From Chloroflexota bacterium (GTDB lineage: Bacteria; Chloroflexota; Anaerolineae; Aggregatilineales; Phototrophicaceae): a stretch of DNA of 64,000 bases. The position numbers and the translations under genes were made by a program. The notes under the pieces were generated by a model that saw nothing but the letters and a program-made list of their open reading frames with translations, was not told where the DNA came from and did not search any database. Of the stretch, positions 18,787 through 27,819 are shown one piece after another. Location of the stretch: positions 1-64,000 of the forward strand of contig WTGB01000144.1 of the NCBI GenBank assembly GCA_011523735.1. Direction: 5' to 3'. Position 1 is the first letter of the stretch, and each line of letters begins with the position of its first letter.

Positions 18787-19599
18787 CTAATTGGGCACAA
18801 GAGGCGCTTTGGGGCGCACAATCTGCAGGCGCTCGGGACTAAGGCGGGCCGCCAACTCATCGGATACTTGATAACCGTGGCGGAAATTGCCCCAGGAAGG
18901 ACCGTAGCGGTAGACGATAATTCGGCGGTCGCCCGGATTTACGCGCTTGGCCGAGCCATGCCCGAGGCAGTCCACGAAGAGAATGGCATCGCCAGCCTCC
19001 ATGTGGATTTCAATCGCGCCTTCAACTTCGTCGACAGAGGCCTCCTCACTCCGCATCCGGTATTTCTCGAAGTCAGGATGCAGGAAGTTTGATTTGTGGC
19101 TGCCGGGGATGACCATGGTCCCGCCATCGCCTGGTCCGATGTCCGTAAGCGCCATCAGAATGTTGATCTGTCCACAGTGGAAGCGCCCGTTGTAGTAGCG
19201 GAATTGCGTGCGTTTGGTGCCTTCGTGGCCGCCGGAATGCAGGCCGATGGCCTCGCCGGGACCGCGAATATTGGCGAAGCACTCGTCGATGAAGAGTGGA
19301 CCATGATTGTAGTCAAAGGTATCGGCGCCGCCGACAAAGTACTTGACTTTCTCTATCCAGGACGGATGGTCAATCAGCTTCTCGAAGGCTTCGCCGCCTT
19401 CGTAGATCTGCTGCAGATTCAAGCCGTCTTCATCGCCGTAATTGTGGCCGTGCACGTAGCCCTTCCATTCGCCGGGCTGCATCGGCAAAAGCGCGTCAAT
19501 CGCTTCGTTGACGTCATGGATTTCTTGCTGTGACAGCGCGCCCTTTAGCAGGAGATAGCCTCGTAGGTCAAAGAAGAACTCATCCCGTGCGCTTACCAT
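18787..19599 (-). CDS. Phytanoyl-CoA dioxygenase (PhyH) family protein with altered iron motif
   Basis: 270 aa double-stranded beta-helix protein. ATG 19599 is chosen because GGGAGA precedes it and the preceding gene stops at 19619; the frame extends to 19683. The expected Fe(II) facial triad HxD...H reads H121-S-G123 ('GEAIGLHSGGHEG') and H214 ('DCLGHGSAKR'); a 2-oxoglutarate-binding Arg (R225/R226) follows. The carboxylate ligand is thus replaced by Gly. Blocks such as 'LTDIGPGDGGTMVIPGSHKS' match a PhyH subgroup often seen beside sulfatases. It may be an unusual oxygenase, or inactive. Last gene of the 31.4-18.8 kb cluster. Confidence 0.85.
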   Translation of the reverse strand: MVSARDEFFFDLRGYLLLKGALSQQEIHDVNEAIDALLPMQPGEWKGYVHGHNYGDEDGLNLQQIYEGGEAFEKLIDHPSWIEKVKYFVGGADTFDYNHGPLFIDECFANIRGPGEAIGLHSGGHEGTKRTQFRYYNGRFHCGQINILMALTDIGPGDGGTMVIPGSHKSNFLHPDFEKYRMRSEEASVDEVEGAIEIHMEAGDAILFVDCLGHGSAKRVNPGDRRIIVYRYGPSWGNFRHGYQVSDELAARLSPERLQIVRPKAPLVPN

Positions 19600-19618
19600 A
19601 GTTTCTCCCGATTTCTGG

Positions 19619-21907
19619 TTATTCGTAACACTGGACGGCGAAAAGCGCGGCTGGCGCATCGCCCTGGCTTTCGACCAGTTCAATTTTCAAGTGGTTGATC
19701 TCGATAGGCTCATCAAAGGCGATGGCGTTGAGCGTCTGATGGTTGTCAGCAACTTGCGCCAGCACAGCGCCGTCGCCGTTTCGCAGGCGATAGTGTTTGA
19801 CGGCGAAGGGCATAACGGCTTCAGGATGTCCACGCAGCGTGGTCTCCATAGCATGATCGAAATCGGTGTCGAACATGAGCGTCACCTTGCTGATGCTCTG
19901 CGGCATGAGCCACTTAATATCGAGTTGGGGCGCGGGGTCCTGTGGGTCTGCAACCCAGGCGTTGACCTGGGATGTGGGACGGGCGATGCCGTTGCATATA
20001 TTCTGCGGGTCGAATCCATTGATCGGTGGTGTGAAGGTCATCGCGATGTTCTGGCCCGCGGGCCGGCGCGGCGGGGTCCAGAACTCAAATTCTTCTACGC
20101 CGATGTCTTCGAATGGCGTCTGCCTCCGCCAGTATTGAAGCGCGATTAAACCGGTGACGCGCATATTGCTCAGATGGAGGCGCACCGCCGGATTTTCCAT
20201 GACACAGACGAAGACGTAGCGCGAATCATCGATCAGTTGGTCGAAGTCCAGGTCGATGACTTGATTATCGCCAGCGGGCAGATTGAAGCTCAGCGACCGC
20301 AGGATGACATCGGGACTGTGATTGTCCAGCTTGCTGCTTGTTCGCAGATGCACTTCAAGATTCGTCGGCTCAGCGACATCGACCGTCACGCTCATCTGCG
20401 GGATGCGCCCACGTTGTATGGGCAGCATCTGGGCGTAGGGGCGCTGCAATACTTGACGCGGTCCGTCGTCCGGGAGGTTCTCCAGGCAGAGTTTGCTGGA
20501 AGCGGTTACCGTAGCCTGCCGGACGAGGTTTTCTTCGTCGTCCAGTCTGAACTGCGGGATATAGCCGCCGACGCGCTGCAAGTCACGCTGAAGCAGTTTG
20601 ACATTATCGGGATCGGCGATATCGCGCGGCAGCAGATCCCGCTGGATGCAGTGAGCGGCCGCCATACCCACCGACTGCGCGGCCGAAGCCAGGGTCAGCA
20701 TGACGCGGCTCGATCCGAAGGCGACATGTGAGGCGCTCATGATGCGCCCGGTGATGAAGAGATTACGTATGTTCTTGCTGTATTGTGTGCGATAGGGCAC
20801 TTGATAGACGCCCTTGGCATGCCATTGATCACAGCCTGGCATTTCGCTGAAGACGCCATCAGCCGGGTGCAGGTCGATCGACCAACCGCCAAACGAGATT
20901 GCGTCGTAATGCTGGCGCTGCTCGATAATATCTTGCTGAATCAGCATATAATCGCCTTCGAAGCGGCGGCTCTCGCGCTTGCCTGGGATATGCCCGACCC
21001 ATTCCAAGGTCAGTGTCTCGGCATCGGGAAACTCGCCCGAATTCTTGATATAGTTCCAGACGCCGTATACGACTTTCCAGAGTTGCCATTTGATGGTCTC
21101 GGTCTCGTGCACGGTGTCGAGCCGGCCGCCGTATTCGATCCACCACAGCCGGCAGCCATCGGTAGCGGTATTAAAACTGCGGAAGCGGGGTATCTGGGTG
21201 ATATCTTCCAGCGCGTAACTGGGGGGGACGAACTTGACGGGCACGCCGATATCTTTGGTGTAGAAATAAATCGAATGTCCGAGCAGATAACCGTATTCTT
21301 CGCTGGGGGCAAACTTCTCGCCAAATTCCTCGCTCGATTCGGCGCCCATGCGAAAAGCCGCGCCCGCTTGAAAAGCGACAATGCCATCGCCGGAGGCATC
21401 GCAGAAGAGCGGGGCATAAAGCTCATACTGCGTCGAATTCTGGCTACAGAAGGCGGTGACAGCTTCGATCGTCTCGCCGTCTGACTTCGATAGGCTGACA
21501 GCGGCGGTATTGAGCAACAGGGTTATATTGTCTTCTTCGACGACCTTTTCAAGCAGAATGGTATCGAAGATCAGCGCATTGCCTTCTTTGTTGCGATACA
21601 TGTTCTCTACCAGGATTTCGTCGATGACGCCGCCTTCGCGCGCCCAGCGATTGTTATTGTTCATGTGCGATGTGGCGCCCAGCGCCCAGAGGCGGACTTC
21701 GCTGCTGGCATTGCCGCCGAGGACCGGTCGGTCTTGCACTAGCACAACTTTGATACCGGCGCGGGCTGCGGTGATAGCGGCGCAGGTACCGGCCAACCCA
21801 CCACCGACGATGACGAGGTCGCTGTCGATGCGGACTGTCTTTGGCGGGCGGACAGTGGATGAAAAGGGCAACTGGGTCATGCGCGGGATCTGATTCTCTA
21901 GTTTCAT
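19619..21907 (-). CDS. FAD-dependent oxidoreductase (FAD_oxidored family) with C-terminal beta-rich region
   Basis: 762 aa. The N-terminal dinucleotide-binding fold is 'LVIVGGGLAGTCAAITAARA' (residues ~31-50), followed by 'VLGGNASSEVRLWALGA', the signature of the FAD_oxidored family found in polysaccharide and xenobiotic catabolism clusters. Residues to ~450 form the flavoprotein; 'GRIMSASHVAFGSSRVMLTL' is the late FAD contact block. The remaining ~300 residues are beta-rich ('NLEVHLRTSSKLDNHSPD', 'INHLKIELVES') and resemble a carbohydrate-binding jelly-roll, though I cannot name a family. The ATG overlaps the sulfatase stop (ATGA). Expected to oxidise a sugar hydroxyl or similar group. Confidence 0.85.
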   Translation of the reverse strand: MKLENQIPRMTQLPFSSTVRPPKTVRIDSDLVIVGGGLAGTCAAITAARAGIKVVLVQDRPVLGGNASSEVRLWALGATSHMNNNNRWAREGGVIDEILVENMYRNKEGNALIFDTILLEKVVEEDNITLLLNTAAVSLSKSDGETIEAVTAFCSQNSTQYELYAPLFCDASGDGIVAFQAGAAFRMGAESSEEFGEKFAPSEEYGYLLGHSIYFYTKDIGVPVKFVPPSYALEDITQIPRFRSFNTATDGCRLWWIEYGGRLDTVHETETIKWQLWKVVYGVWNYIKNSGEFPDAETLTLEWVGHIPGKRESRRFEGDYMLIQQDIIEQRQHYDAISFGGWSIDLHPADGVFSEMPGCDQWHAKGVYQVPYRTQYSKNIRNLFITGRIMSASHVAFGSSRVMLTLASAAQSVGMAAAHCIQRDLLPRDIADPDNVKLLQRDLQRVGGYIPQFRLDDEENLVRQATVTASSKLCLENLPDDGPRQVLQRPYAQMLPIQRGRIPQMSVTVDVAEPTNLEVHLRTSSKLDNHSPDVILRSLSFNLPAGDNQVIDLDFDQLIDDSRYVFVCVMENPAVRLHLSNMRVTGLIALQYWRRQTPFEDIGVEEFEFWTPPRRPAGQNIAMTFTPPINGFDPQNICNGIARPTSQVNAWVADPQDPAPQLDIKWLMPQSISKVTLMFDTDFDHAMETTLRGHPEAVMPFAVKHYRLRNGDGAVLAQVADNHQTLNAIAFDEPIEINHLKIELVESQGDAPAALFAVQCYE

Positions 21908-23331
21908 TGATTCTCCTCCAAACCTATGGATGCGAGCCAGTGCTGCAACGTCAATTGTAATTCGTCCCTGACGCTTTCATACTGCCGATTATCCCACAGA
22001 TTCGCCAGTTCATGTGGATCAGCCTGCAGATCGTAGAGCTCGCCGGCGCCGTGATCTTCGGCAATGAGCTTCCAATCGTGGCTGCGTATCATGCGGATGC
22101 GGCCAGCCAGTGCGACTGGATTGCCCTCCCACGGCAGTCGGTCATCCGCCGGATTGGTGAAGACCCGGCCTTTCAGTCCCTCGCTCAGCAGGCGGGCTTC
22201 ATCATAGGGCTCGCCCGGCACGCCGTACTCGCTGATGGTGTAAGGGCGGATGGCCGCGCTCTCGCCGCCGTCGCGCAGGAATGGCAGCAGGTTCGCGCCT
22301 TGCGCCTGCGCCGGGCAAGGCACAGCGGCCGCGGACGCGAAGGTCGGCATCAGATCAATGTGCGAGGCGAAGCGGTCGTCGCGGCGCCCGCTGTCGATTC
22401 GGCCTGGCCAACGCGCGATGAAGGGTACGCGCGCCAAGGCATCGTAGAGCGCGGGGCTCTTGGCGACCATGTCGTGGTCGCCAAGATAATCGCCATGATC
22501 GCTCGTGAAGACTAGCAAGGTATTTTCGCTCAGGTCATGAGCCTCGAGAAAGTCGAGTATCCGGCCGATTTCGCTATCTATCAGCGTCACCATGCCGTAA
22601 TAAACCCGGCGCATCAGGTCGATTTGCGCTGTGGTGAAAGGGATCAAGGCGTCGTTGTTGCGTTGGTGAAATTGCTGTCGGAAGGGTTTGCCCGCTGCAG
22701 CCAGCCCGTCCAGCTCGACTCGCGGCGGCGGCAGGTTGTCATAGAGCGAGAAGTACGGCTCGGGCGCCTCGTAGGGCGTATGCGGATAGAGATACGAAAG
22801 CCAGAGAAAGAAGGGCCGGCCGGAATCTCTGTAGCGGTCCATAAACCTGAGCGCGGATTCGGTCTTGGCGTGCTCCGCCGTCACCGAGGTCGGCACAGGT
22901 TCTTCCGCCAGGCGCGGATACTTGCGCCGCCTGTATCGCGTCCACGCCAGATACTCGTTCCATTCTGGATGCGATTCCAGCGTTGGATTCTCGTCCCAGT
23001 AGTCGAAGTCGGCAGCGGTCAGGAAGGAGTGGTTCTTGCCGCTCAGGCCGGTGACATAACCGGCGTCGCGCAACATATTTGGGATATCGGTTGGCGGCCG
23101 CGGGCCCGGATGGTGATTGGAGTAACAGCCGTGTGTACTCGTCCATTGACCGCTGTGCAGGCTCCAGCGATTGGCCAGACAGACAGGCGAGGGCGTCGTC
23201 GCGTGGGTAAAGGCCACACCCTCTTGCGCCAGCCGGTCGAGATTGGGCGTTCGTATCCAACTGTTGCCCAGGGCGTAAACAGTATCGAAGCGCTGCTGAT
23301 CAGTGTAGATGAGCAGGATGTTGGGTTTCAC
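21904..23331 (-). CDS. Sulfatase with non-canonical CxAxR core
   Basis: 475 aa sulfatase. N-terminal metal site 'ILLIYTDQQRFD' and distal 'VFTSDHGDYLGDHDM' are intact. The formylglycine core is C51-L-A-N-R55 ('PSPVCLANRWSLHSG'), with Ala where aerobic maturase sites nearly always have Pro; C/S-x-A-x-R sites are accepted by the radical-SAM maturase (anSME) in known systems. No signal peptide. It begins 3 bases after the PhyH stop and shares ATGA with the FAD oxidoreductase gene, so the three are translated as one unit. Substrate is inferred to be a sulfated sugar or sulfate ester. Confidence 0.92.
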   Translation of the reverse strand: MKPNILLIYTDQQRFDTVYALGNSWIRTPNLDRLAQEGVAFTHATTPSPVCLANRWSLHSGQWTSTHGCYSNHHPGPRPPTDIPNMLRDAGYVTGLSGKNHSFLTAADFDYWDENPTLESHPEWNEYLAWTRYRRRKYPRLAEEPVPTSVTAEHAKTESALRFMDRYRDSGRPFFLWLSYLYPHTPYEAPEPYFSLYDNLPPPRVELDGLAAAGKPFRQQFHQRNNDALIPFTTAQIDLMRRVYYGMVTLIDSEIGRILDFLEAHDLSENTLLVFTSDHGDYLGDHDMVAKSPALYDALARVPFIARWPGRIDSGRRDDRFASHIDLMPTFASAAAVPCPAQAQGANLLPFLRDGGESAAIRPYTISEYGVPGEPYDEARLLSEGLKGRVFTNPADDRLPWEGNPVALAGRIRMIRSHDWKLIAEDHGAGELYDLQADPHELANLWDNRQYESVRDELQLTLQHWLASIGLEENQ

Positions 23332-23334
23332 GCC

Positions 23335-24189
23335 TCAATCGCCCATCCGATCTTGCTCGACGCCATGCTGGGCGCACCATTCGTTCAGGGGATTGTAGCC
23401 GCCGCTCGGCTGAAACTCCGGCGTATCATCGACTTCTTCGCCGACAAGATATTTCTCAATGTCGGTGAGCTTCTCCAGAAATGAAAGCTCTTGCTTGATG
23501 TAATCCATCGGTTTCAGCCAACGGTAGCAATAGCCAATCATGACGCATTTGCGCGTCATTTCAGTGAAGTTTGGCGCGCCGGCGTGCCAGGTGCGGTATT
23601 CGAAGATGACGCAATCGCCTGGATTCAGAAGCGGCTCAATTGCATTCACAGGATCCGTTGCGCCTTCGGGGATATCGATTCGCTCTGTGAGTTGATTGCT
23701 GCCGGGCGCCAACATGGTGACGCCGGAGTTCGGTTCGCTCAAGTCGGTAAGATAGAAGGCGCACTTCAAGCCCAGGCGCGGATAATTGTCCTGACCCAAA
23801 TCAAGCTGCGTGCGTCCGCCGTCACGGTGCCAGCCCGGGCGTCGCACACTATCCGGTGTGCCCGGCGGGTCGGGATGGCGATAGATAAGGTGGCTAGTGG
23901 AAAGCTGCAGATTCGAACCCAACAGCTGTATGACGAGCGGCAAGGTGATCCCGTTTGTCAGCAAGGGGGTAAAGGCGTCGTCCATGGGAATACAGTTGCG
24001 GAAGCCATCATAATATTCGCTGGTTTGGTAGCGATTGAAGCGCTCGTCCGTGTCGATGAGCCGATCCCCAGCTGCAATGAGACGGCTGATCATCTCTTCA
24101 TCAATTGCGTTGCGGACGATCAAATAGCCTTCATCGCGAAATTGAAGGCGCTGGGCTTGGGTAAGCTCGGTAAATCCTTGCATGTTCAT
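23335..24189 (-). CDS. Phytanoyl-CoA dioxygenase (PhyH) family oxygenase
   Basis: 284 aa Fe(II)/2-oxoglutarate-dependent oxygenase fold. The facial triad is complete: H121-R-D123 ('RRPGWHRDGGR') and H202 ('RTWHAGAPN'), with R213 ('MTRKCVMIGY') placed to bind 2-oxoglutarate. The internal block 'SEPNSGVTMLAPGSNQL' is typical of PhyH proteins. Likely hydroxylates a substrate of this cluster, for example to break an ether, methyl or sulfate-ester bond oxidatively; the substrate is not predictable. It lies between the unknown 24225 gene and the sulfatase, three bases from the latter. Confidence 0.9.
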   Translation of the reverse strand: MNMQGFTELTQAQRLQFRDEGYLIVRNAIDEEMISRLIAAGDRLIDTDERFNRYQTSEYYDGFRNCIPMDDAFTPLLTNGITLPLVIQLLGSNLQLSTSHLIYRHPDPPGTPDSVRRPGWHRDGGRTQLDLGQDNYPRLGLKCAFYLTDLSEPNSGVTMLAPGSNQLTERIDIPEGATDPVNAIEPLLNPGDCVIFEYRTWHAGAPNFTEMTRKCVMIGYCYRWLKPMDYIKQELSFLEKLTDIEKYLVGEEVDDTPEFQPSGGYNPLNEWCAQHGVEQDRMGD

Positions 24190-24224
24190 ACTCCAGCTAT
24201 TATGAATTCTTCACAGATTTGCGA

Positions 24225-25610
24225 CTAAGTATAGGTCAAGTAGGCGGTGGCGCTACCATCTTCTTCGGGGGTTATGCGCAGCCAATGCGCGCTAAATCCA
24301 CTGGGGAACACGTGATGAAAGTAGCCATAGGGCGCAACGGTGAAAGCATCGTAGCGCTTCCATCTGCCGTTGCCCAGAAAATCGACCTGCACCATGAACG
24401 TAAGATCGCTGGGACCTTCATTGCTAAGGTGAAGCACTTTTTTGTCAAAGCCGGTCATCAGGTAGGGATCGGAGCTTTGCCCGGAAATGACTTCATCCTC
24501 CCACCAAAGGCCGCCCCAGCCAGCGGGTTTGCCGAATTGCCAGAGATCGTCTGTCTTGCCAAAGTACAAGCCGGACTGCGGCTCGCCGGCTAGGTGGTTG
24601 GCGCCACCGTGCGGGCTGGCGTTGTCTGAGCCAAGCACCAGCATGCCGCGATATGTGCAGAAATCGCCATGCACCCACAGATGCGTCGAAATCGGTCGGA
24701 TGCCCCAAACATGGTTCTCGTACGCCCAGGGGGACAATTCGTAGAACATGCCGTGGCAATCCATAATGAAACGTTCGTGGTCCACTTCGCGGATGCGGGG
24801 CCATTCGGTCTGCCACATGTGATCGAAACAGTGGCTGGCTTTGGGCAGGCGATAGCGTTTCCATTGTCTGTCGGCTTCGGTGAAGACTTGCAGGATCGCG
24901 GAGCGCTTGTCCCAGCCCATGGCGAAGATGGTACCAGCGAAATTTCCGCGACCGTTGACCTCGATGAATGGGTTGCGCTCGATGATGGTCCAGCGTTCGC
25001 CATCCCATTCCGCTAATCGGCCCGCAGCCTCCACGCCGGTGAAATCTCGCTCGTCATAACTGTTATTGGCGACAACGACCCGACCGAAGTTGCTGTAAGC
25101 CGCTTTAAAATGCGCGTATTGATGATCGGGAACGCCTAGCTCCACCGTGAGATCCGCCAAGAAGCGGGTCTCAAGAGTGTGGACATTCATCTCATAAAAC
25201 TCGCCCTCCATACCCAGCATATAAACCATATTTTGCGGGTCATGAAGATGTCGCATCGTTGAACATATTCGCACTTCAAGCAAGTCCTCTACAGTACGAA
25301 CGTTGCCGTGGGCGTCAATTACATGCGGTCCAATGAACAGTTGGTTGGACTGCCAATGCACCATGCGATTGGTATATGTGCCGACATGACTGGCTGGATG
25401 CTTGTTGATCTCGAGTTGTTCGTCAATCGTATACAATCCGGTACCGACGCCACTGGGAGATTTGTGCGACACATAGGTGACAAGCCAGAGCTTGCCAGCC
25501 CAAGCCATCATGGCGCCGATGCCGCACTCGGTACGCGGCGGTCCCAGTTCGGCTGTCAAAGCGAGATGGGGAAATACGCCGCTTGCGTTCAGATATTGAT
25601 TTGATGCCAT
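24225..25610 (-). CDS. Protein of unknown function, probably beta-propeller-like
   Basis: 461 aa; I do not recognise the family. It has no signal peptide or membrane segments and is rich in Trp, Tyr, Gly and His. Repeated strand-turn patterns suggest a beta-propeller ('GKLWLVTYVSHKSPSG', 'NQLFIGPHVIDAHGN', 'NMVYMLGMEGEFYEMN', 'FGRVVVANNSYDERD', 'RGMLVLGSDNASPHGG'). His and Asp-rich turns such as 'SHCFDHMWQTEWPR' and 'NDNAS'-like loops could form an active or metal site. Inside the sulfatase/PhyH cluster, 17 bases after the sulfatase stop, so it is probably a lyase, hydrolase or binding protein for the same substrate (inference). Confidence 0.8.
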   Translation of the reverse strand: MASNQYLNASGVFPHLALTAELGPPRTECGIGAMMAWAGKLWLVTYVSHKSPSGVGTGLYTIDEQLEINKHPASHVGTYTNRMVHWQSNQLFIGPHVIDAHGNVRTVEDLLEVRICSTMRHLHDPQNMVYMLGMEGEFYEMNVHTLETRFLADLTVELGVPDHQYAHFKAAYSNFGRVVVANNSYDERDFTGVEAAGRLAEWDGERWTIIERNPFIEVNGRGNFAGTIFAMGWDKRSAILQVFTEADRQWKRYRLPKASHCFDHMWQTEWPRIREVDHERFIMDCHGMFYELSPWAYENHVWGIRPISTHLWVHGDFCTYRGMLVLGSDNASPHGGANHLAGEPQSGLYFGKTDDLWQFGKPAGWGGLWWEDEVISGQSSDPYLMTGFDKKVLHLSNEGPSDLTFMVQVDFLGNGRWKRYDAFTVAPYGYFHHVFPSGFSAHWLRITPEEDGSATAYLTYT

Positions 25611-25627
25611 CGCATTGCGCTTTCAGT

Positions 25628-26920
25628 CTAGTGTGCGGGTAATGCCTTTGCTTTCGCCGATTCGAGGACGACGCGGTCATGCCAGCGAGCCAGGGTTCGA
25701 CTTAATTCTTCCTGAATGCTCGCACAGGCAGGGTCTTCCAGTCGATTATTCAGTTCGTATGGATCTTCGGCGATATCGTACAGACTGTCGACGGCGAGGG
25801 TGCGCCCGTCCGTGACAAGTTTCCATTGCCGTGATGTAGCGCAGAAGTTGTGATACTCGCTGATGACGATTCGATCAACCTCTGCCGATTGCTCTTCGAT
25901 ATGCGGCCGCAGCGAAATGCCTTCAAAATCCGGTTCAATTTGACCGCCAGCATAGTCCAGCAAAGTCGGCATAAAGTCGATGGTCGAGACCGGAAAGTTC
26001 GTTCGCGAGCCAACTGATTGAGCCGGCGCTCTGATTAACAGAGGAACATGCAGCGCCTCTTCGTACATCATGCCCTTGCCGAAGAGTCCATGCGCGCCTG
26101 CCATCTCGCCATGGTCAGACGTGAAGACAACCAAGGTATTGTCGCACATGCCGAGCCGCTCCAACGCGCTAAGAAGTCGGCCGATAGCAGCATCCAGGTG
26201 GCTGATTTCAGCGAAATAGAGTTGGCGGAAGCGCTCGACATCGTAGTCCGCTCGCCATGCCTCATGCTTGAACCAGGCTGATGGATCCGCGTTTGGCTCG
26301 GTCGCAAGGGCAGGGTTATCGTAGAGTTGAGCGTATGCTTCCGGTGGCGCGCAAGGAGGATGCGGGGCCTGATATGACAGCGTCAAGAAGAAGGGCGCGT
26401 CGGCTCTAGCGCATTTTTCGAGCTGCCGAATTGCAAGATCGGTCAAAGCGTCAGTTTCGTGCCCCGGCATGTGTATTGCGTTTTCGGGGTTATCTTTCCA
26501 GATAAGGCCAGAATAATGGTCGACATGGTGGCTCTCCCAGCCGATGAAGTTCTGGAAACCGGCTCGGCTCTGCGGAGGCACCCAGCGGTTCTCTTGTGGG
26601 GCGCCGCTCAAATGCCACTTTCCGAGGTAATGAGTCGCATATCCGCGTTCGTTTAGGTGGCGAGCCAGGCTCTTCACGTCTGTTGGAAACGCTTGACCAT
26701 TTTCCAGCAGGCTAGTTTGAGAGGGATAAAGTCCGCTAAGCAGGCAGCCGCGGTAGGGGGTACAGACGGGAGCAGTCGTGATCGCTCGCTCAAACACGGT
26801 ACTTTGGCGAGCGAAGCGTTCTAGCTGTGGAGTTGAGACGACGGAGTGACCATAAACGGGCAGCCAACGCGCGCCGAGCTGGTCCGCCAGCAGGAAGAGA
26901 ATATTGGGAGAGGAATTCAT
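25628..26920 (-). CDS. Sulfatase (type I)
   Basis: 430 aa sulfatase. The formylglycine core is C53-T-P-Y-R57 ('APVCTPYRGCLLSGLYPSQ'), a CxPxR site with Tyr in place of Ser. Metal ligands: D13-Q14 ('LFLLADQLG') and 'VFTSDHGEMAGAHGLFGKG', the latter typical of choline-sulfatase/heparan-type S1 enzymes. No signal peptide. It follows the MalG-type permease by 11 bases and precedes the unknown 24225 gene by 17, so uptake and desulfation are encoded together. Differs in core motif from the other two sulfatases of this window, suggesting distinct substrates or positions. Confidence 0.92.
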   Translation of the reverse strand: MNSSPNILFLLADQLGARWLPVYGHSVVSTPQLERFARQSTVFERAITTAPVCTPYRGCLLSGLYPSQTSLLENGQAFPTDVKSLARHLNERGYATHYLGKWHLSGAPQENRWVPPQSRAGFQNFIGWESHHVDHYSGLIWKDNPENAIHMPGHETDALTDLAIRQLEKCARADAPFFLTLSYQAPHPPCAPPEAYAQLYDNPALATEPNADPSAWFKHEAWRADYDVERFRQLYFAEISHLDAAIGRLLSALERLGMCDNTLVVFTSDHGEMAGAHGLFGKGMMYEEALHVPLLIRAPAQSVGSRTNFPVSTIDFMPTLLDYAGGQIEPDFEGISLRPHIEEQSAEVDRIVISEYHNFCATSRQWKLVTDGRTLAVDSLYDIAEDPYELNNRLEDPACASIQEELSRTLARWHDRVVLESAKAKALPAH

Positions 26921-26931
26921 TGTCTGGCGCC

Positions 26932-27819
26932 TCAGCCCTTCAAGCCAGAGATATTCGCGCCCTGGATGAATTGCTTTTGAAACAGGAAGAAGACAATCAA
27001 GACCGGCAGCACCATCATGGTTGAGGCGGCCATCTGCTGGTTGTAGATGCCGCCTTGCCCGGGCAGTGAGGTGAATTTGTAAAGCCCGATAGCAAGCGTG
27101 TGCAGGTCCGGATCTTTCAAGTAGATCAATGGACCCAAGAAGTCGTTCCAGCTATTCTGGAAGCTCAAGATGGCGATAACGACGATAGCGGGCTTGGCGA
27201 GCGGGATCATGACTTGCGTGAAAATACGCACTTCGCTCGCCCCGTCGATTTTGGCCGCGTCGAGCAAGTCTTGCGGGATGCCGAGGAAGAACTGACGGCA
27301 GATAAAGATGTAAAAGGCATTGCCAAAGAAATTCGGGACGATCAAAGGATAGAAGGTATCGATCCAGCCGATGGCGTCGTAGGCGGCGTATACTGGAATC
27401 AAGCGCACCGCGAAGGGCAGCATCAAAGTCGCCAGCAGGATCAAGAACAGGGTGTCTCTAAAAGGAAAGCGGAAACGCGCGAAGCCATAAGCCACAATTG
27501 TGCAGGAACCGATATCGCCGATCAGAGAGACGATGGCGATGAACATGGTGTTGCGGAAGGTGGTGCCGAAATTCCAAAATTCCAGCGCCTGGGTATAATT
27601 TTCCGGCTGCCAGACGCGAGGAATCCACTGGACCGGGAAGACGCCGACTTGATCCAGAGGCATCAACGAAGACATGAACATCCAGAACAGCGGCGCCAAA
27701 AACCAGAGGCTCATCACGATGAGCAAGAGATAGAGCAAGACACGCCCGATAGTTCGCGTCAGACGGTTCACCGGGTCGCGATGTAGGAAGTCTTGAGTTG
27801 CTGTCGCTGTAGTCATCAA
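26932..27819 (-). CDS. Sugar ABC transporter permease, MalG type
   Basis: 295 aa membrane subunit with about six hydrophobic segments and EAA loop 'DLLDAAKIDGASEVRIFTQ' followed by 'IPLAKP'. The C-terminal tail 'FIQGANISGLKG' is typical of MalG-type proteins. Its ATG overlaps the stop of the MalF-type gene by four bases (ATGA). Together with 27816-30195 it forms a sugar importer without a linked ATPase. The next gene in the operon is a sulfatase, so the imported molecule is plausibly sulfated. Confidence 0.92.
   Translation of the reverse strand: MMTTATATQDFLHRDPVNRLTRTIGRVLLYLLLIVMSLWFLAPLFWMFMSSLMPLDQVGVFPVQWIPRVWQPENYTQALEFWNFGTTFRNTMFIAIVSLIGDIGSCTIVAYGFARFRFPFRDTLFLILLATLMLPFAVRLIPVYAAYDAIGWIDTFYPLIVPNFFGNAFYIFICRQFFLGIPQDLLDAAKIDGASEVRIFTQVMIPLAKPAIVVIAILSFQNSWNDFLGPLIYLKDPDLHTLAIGLYKFTSLPGQGGIYNQQMAASTMMVLPVLIVFFLFQKQFIQGANISGLKG

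Noticed and set aside
18787-19599. Calling the HSG protein a halogenase
   Set aside because: The motif is suggestive but relatives of unknown activity appear to share it; kept as a finding, not an annotation.
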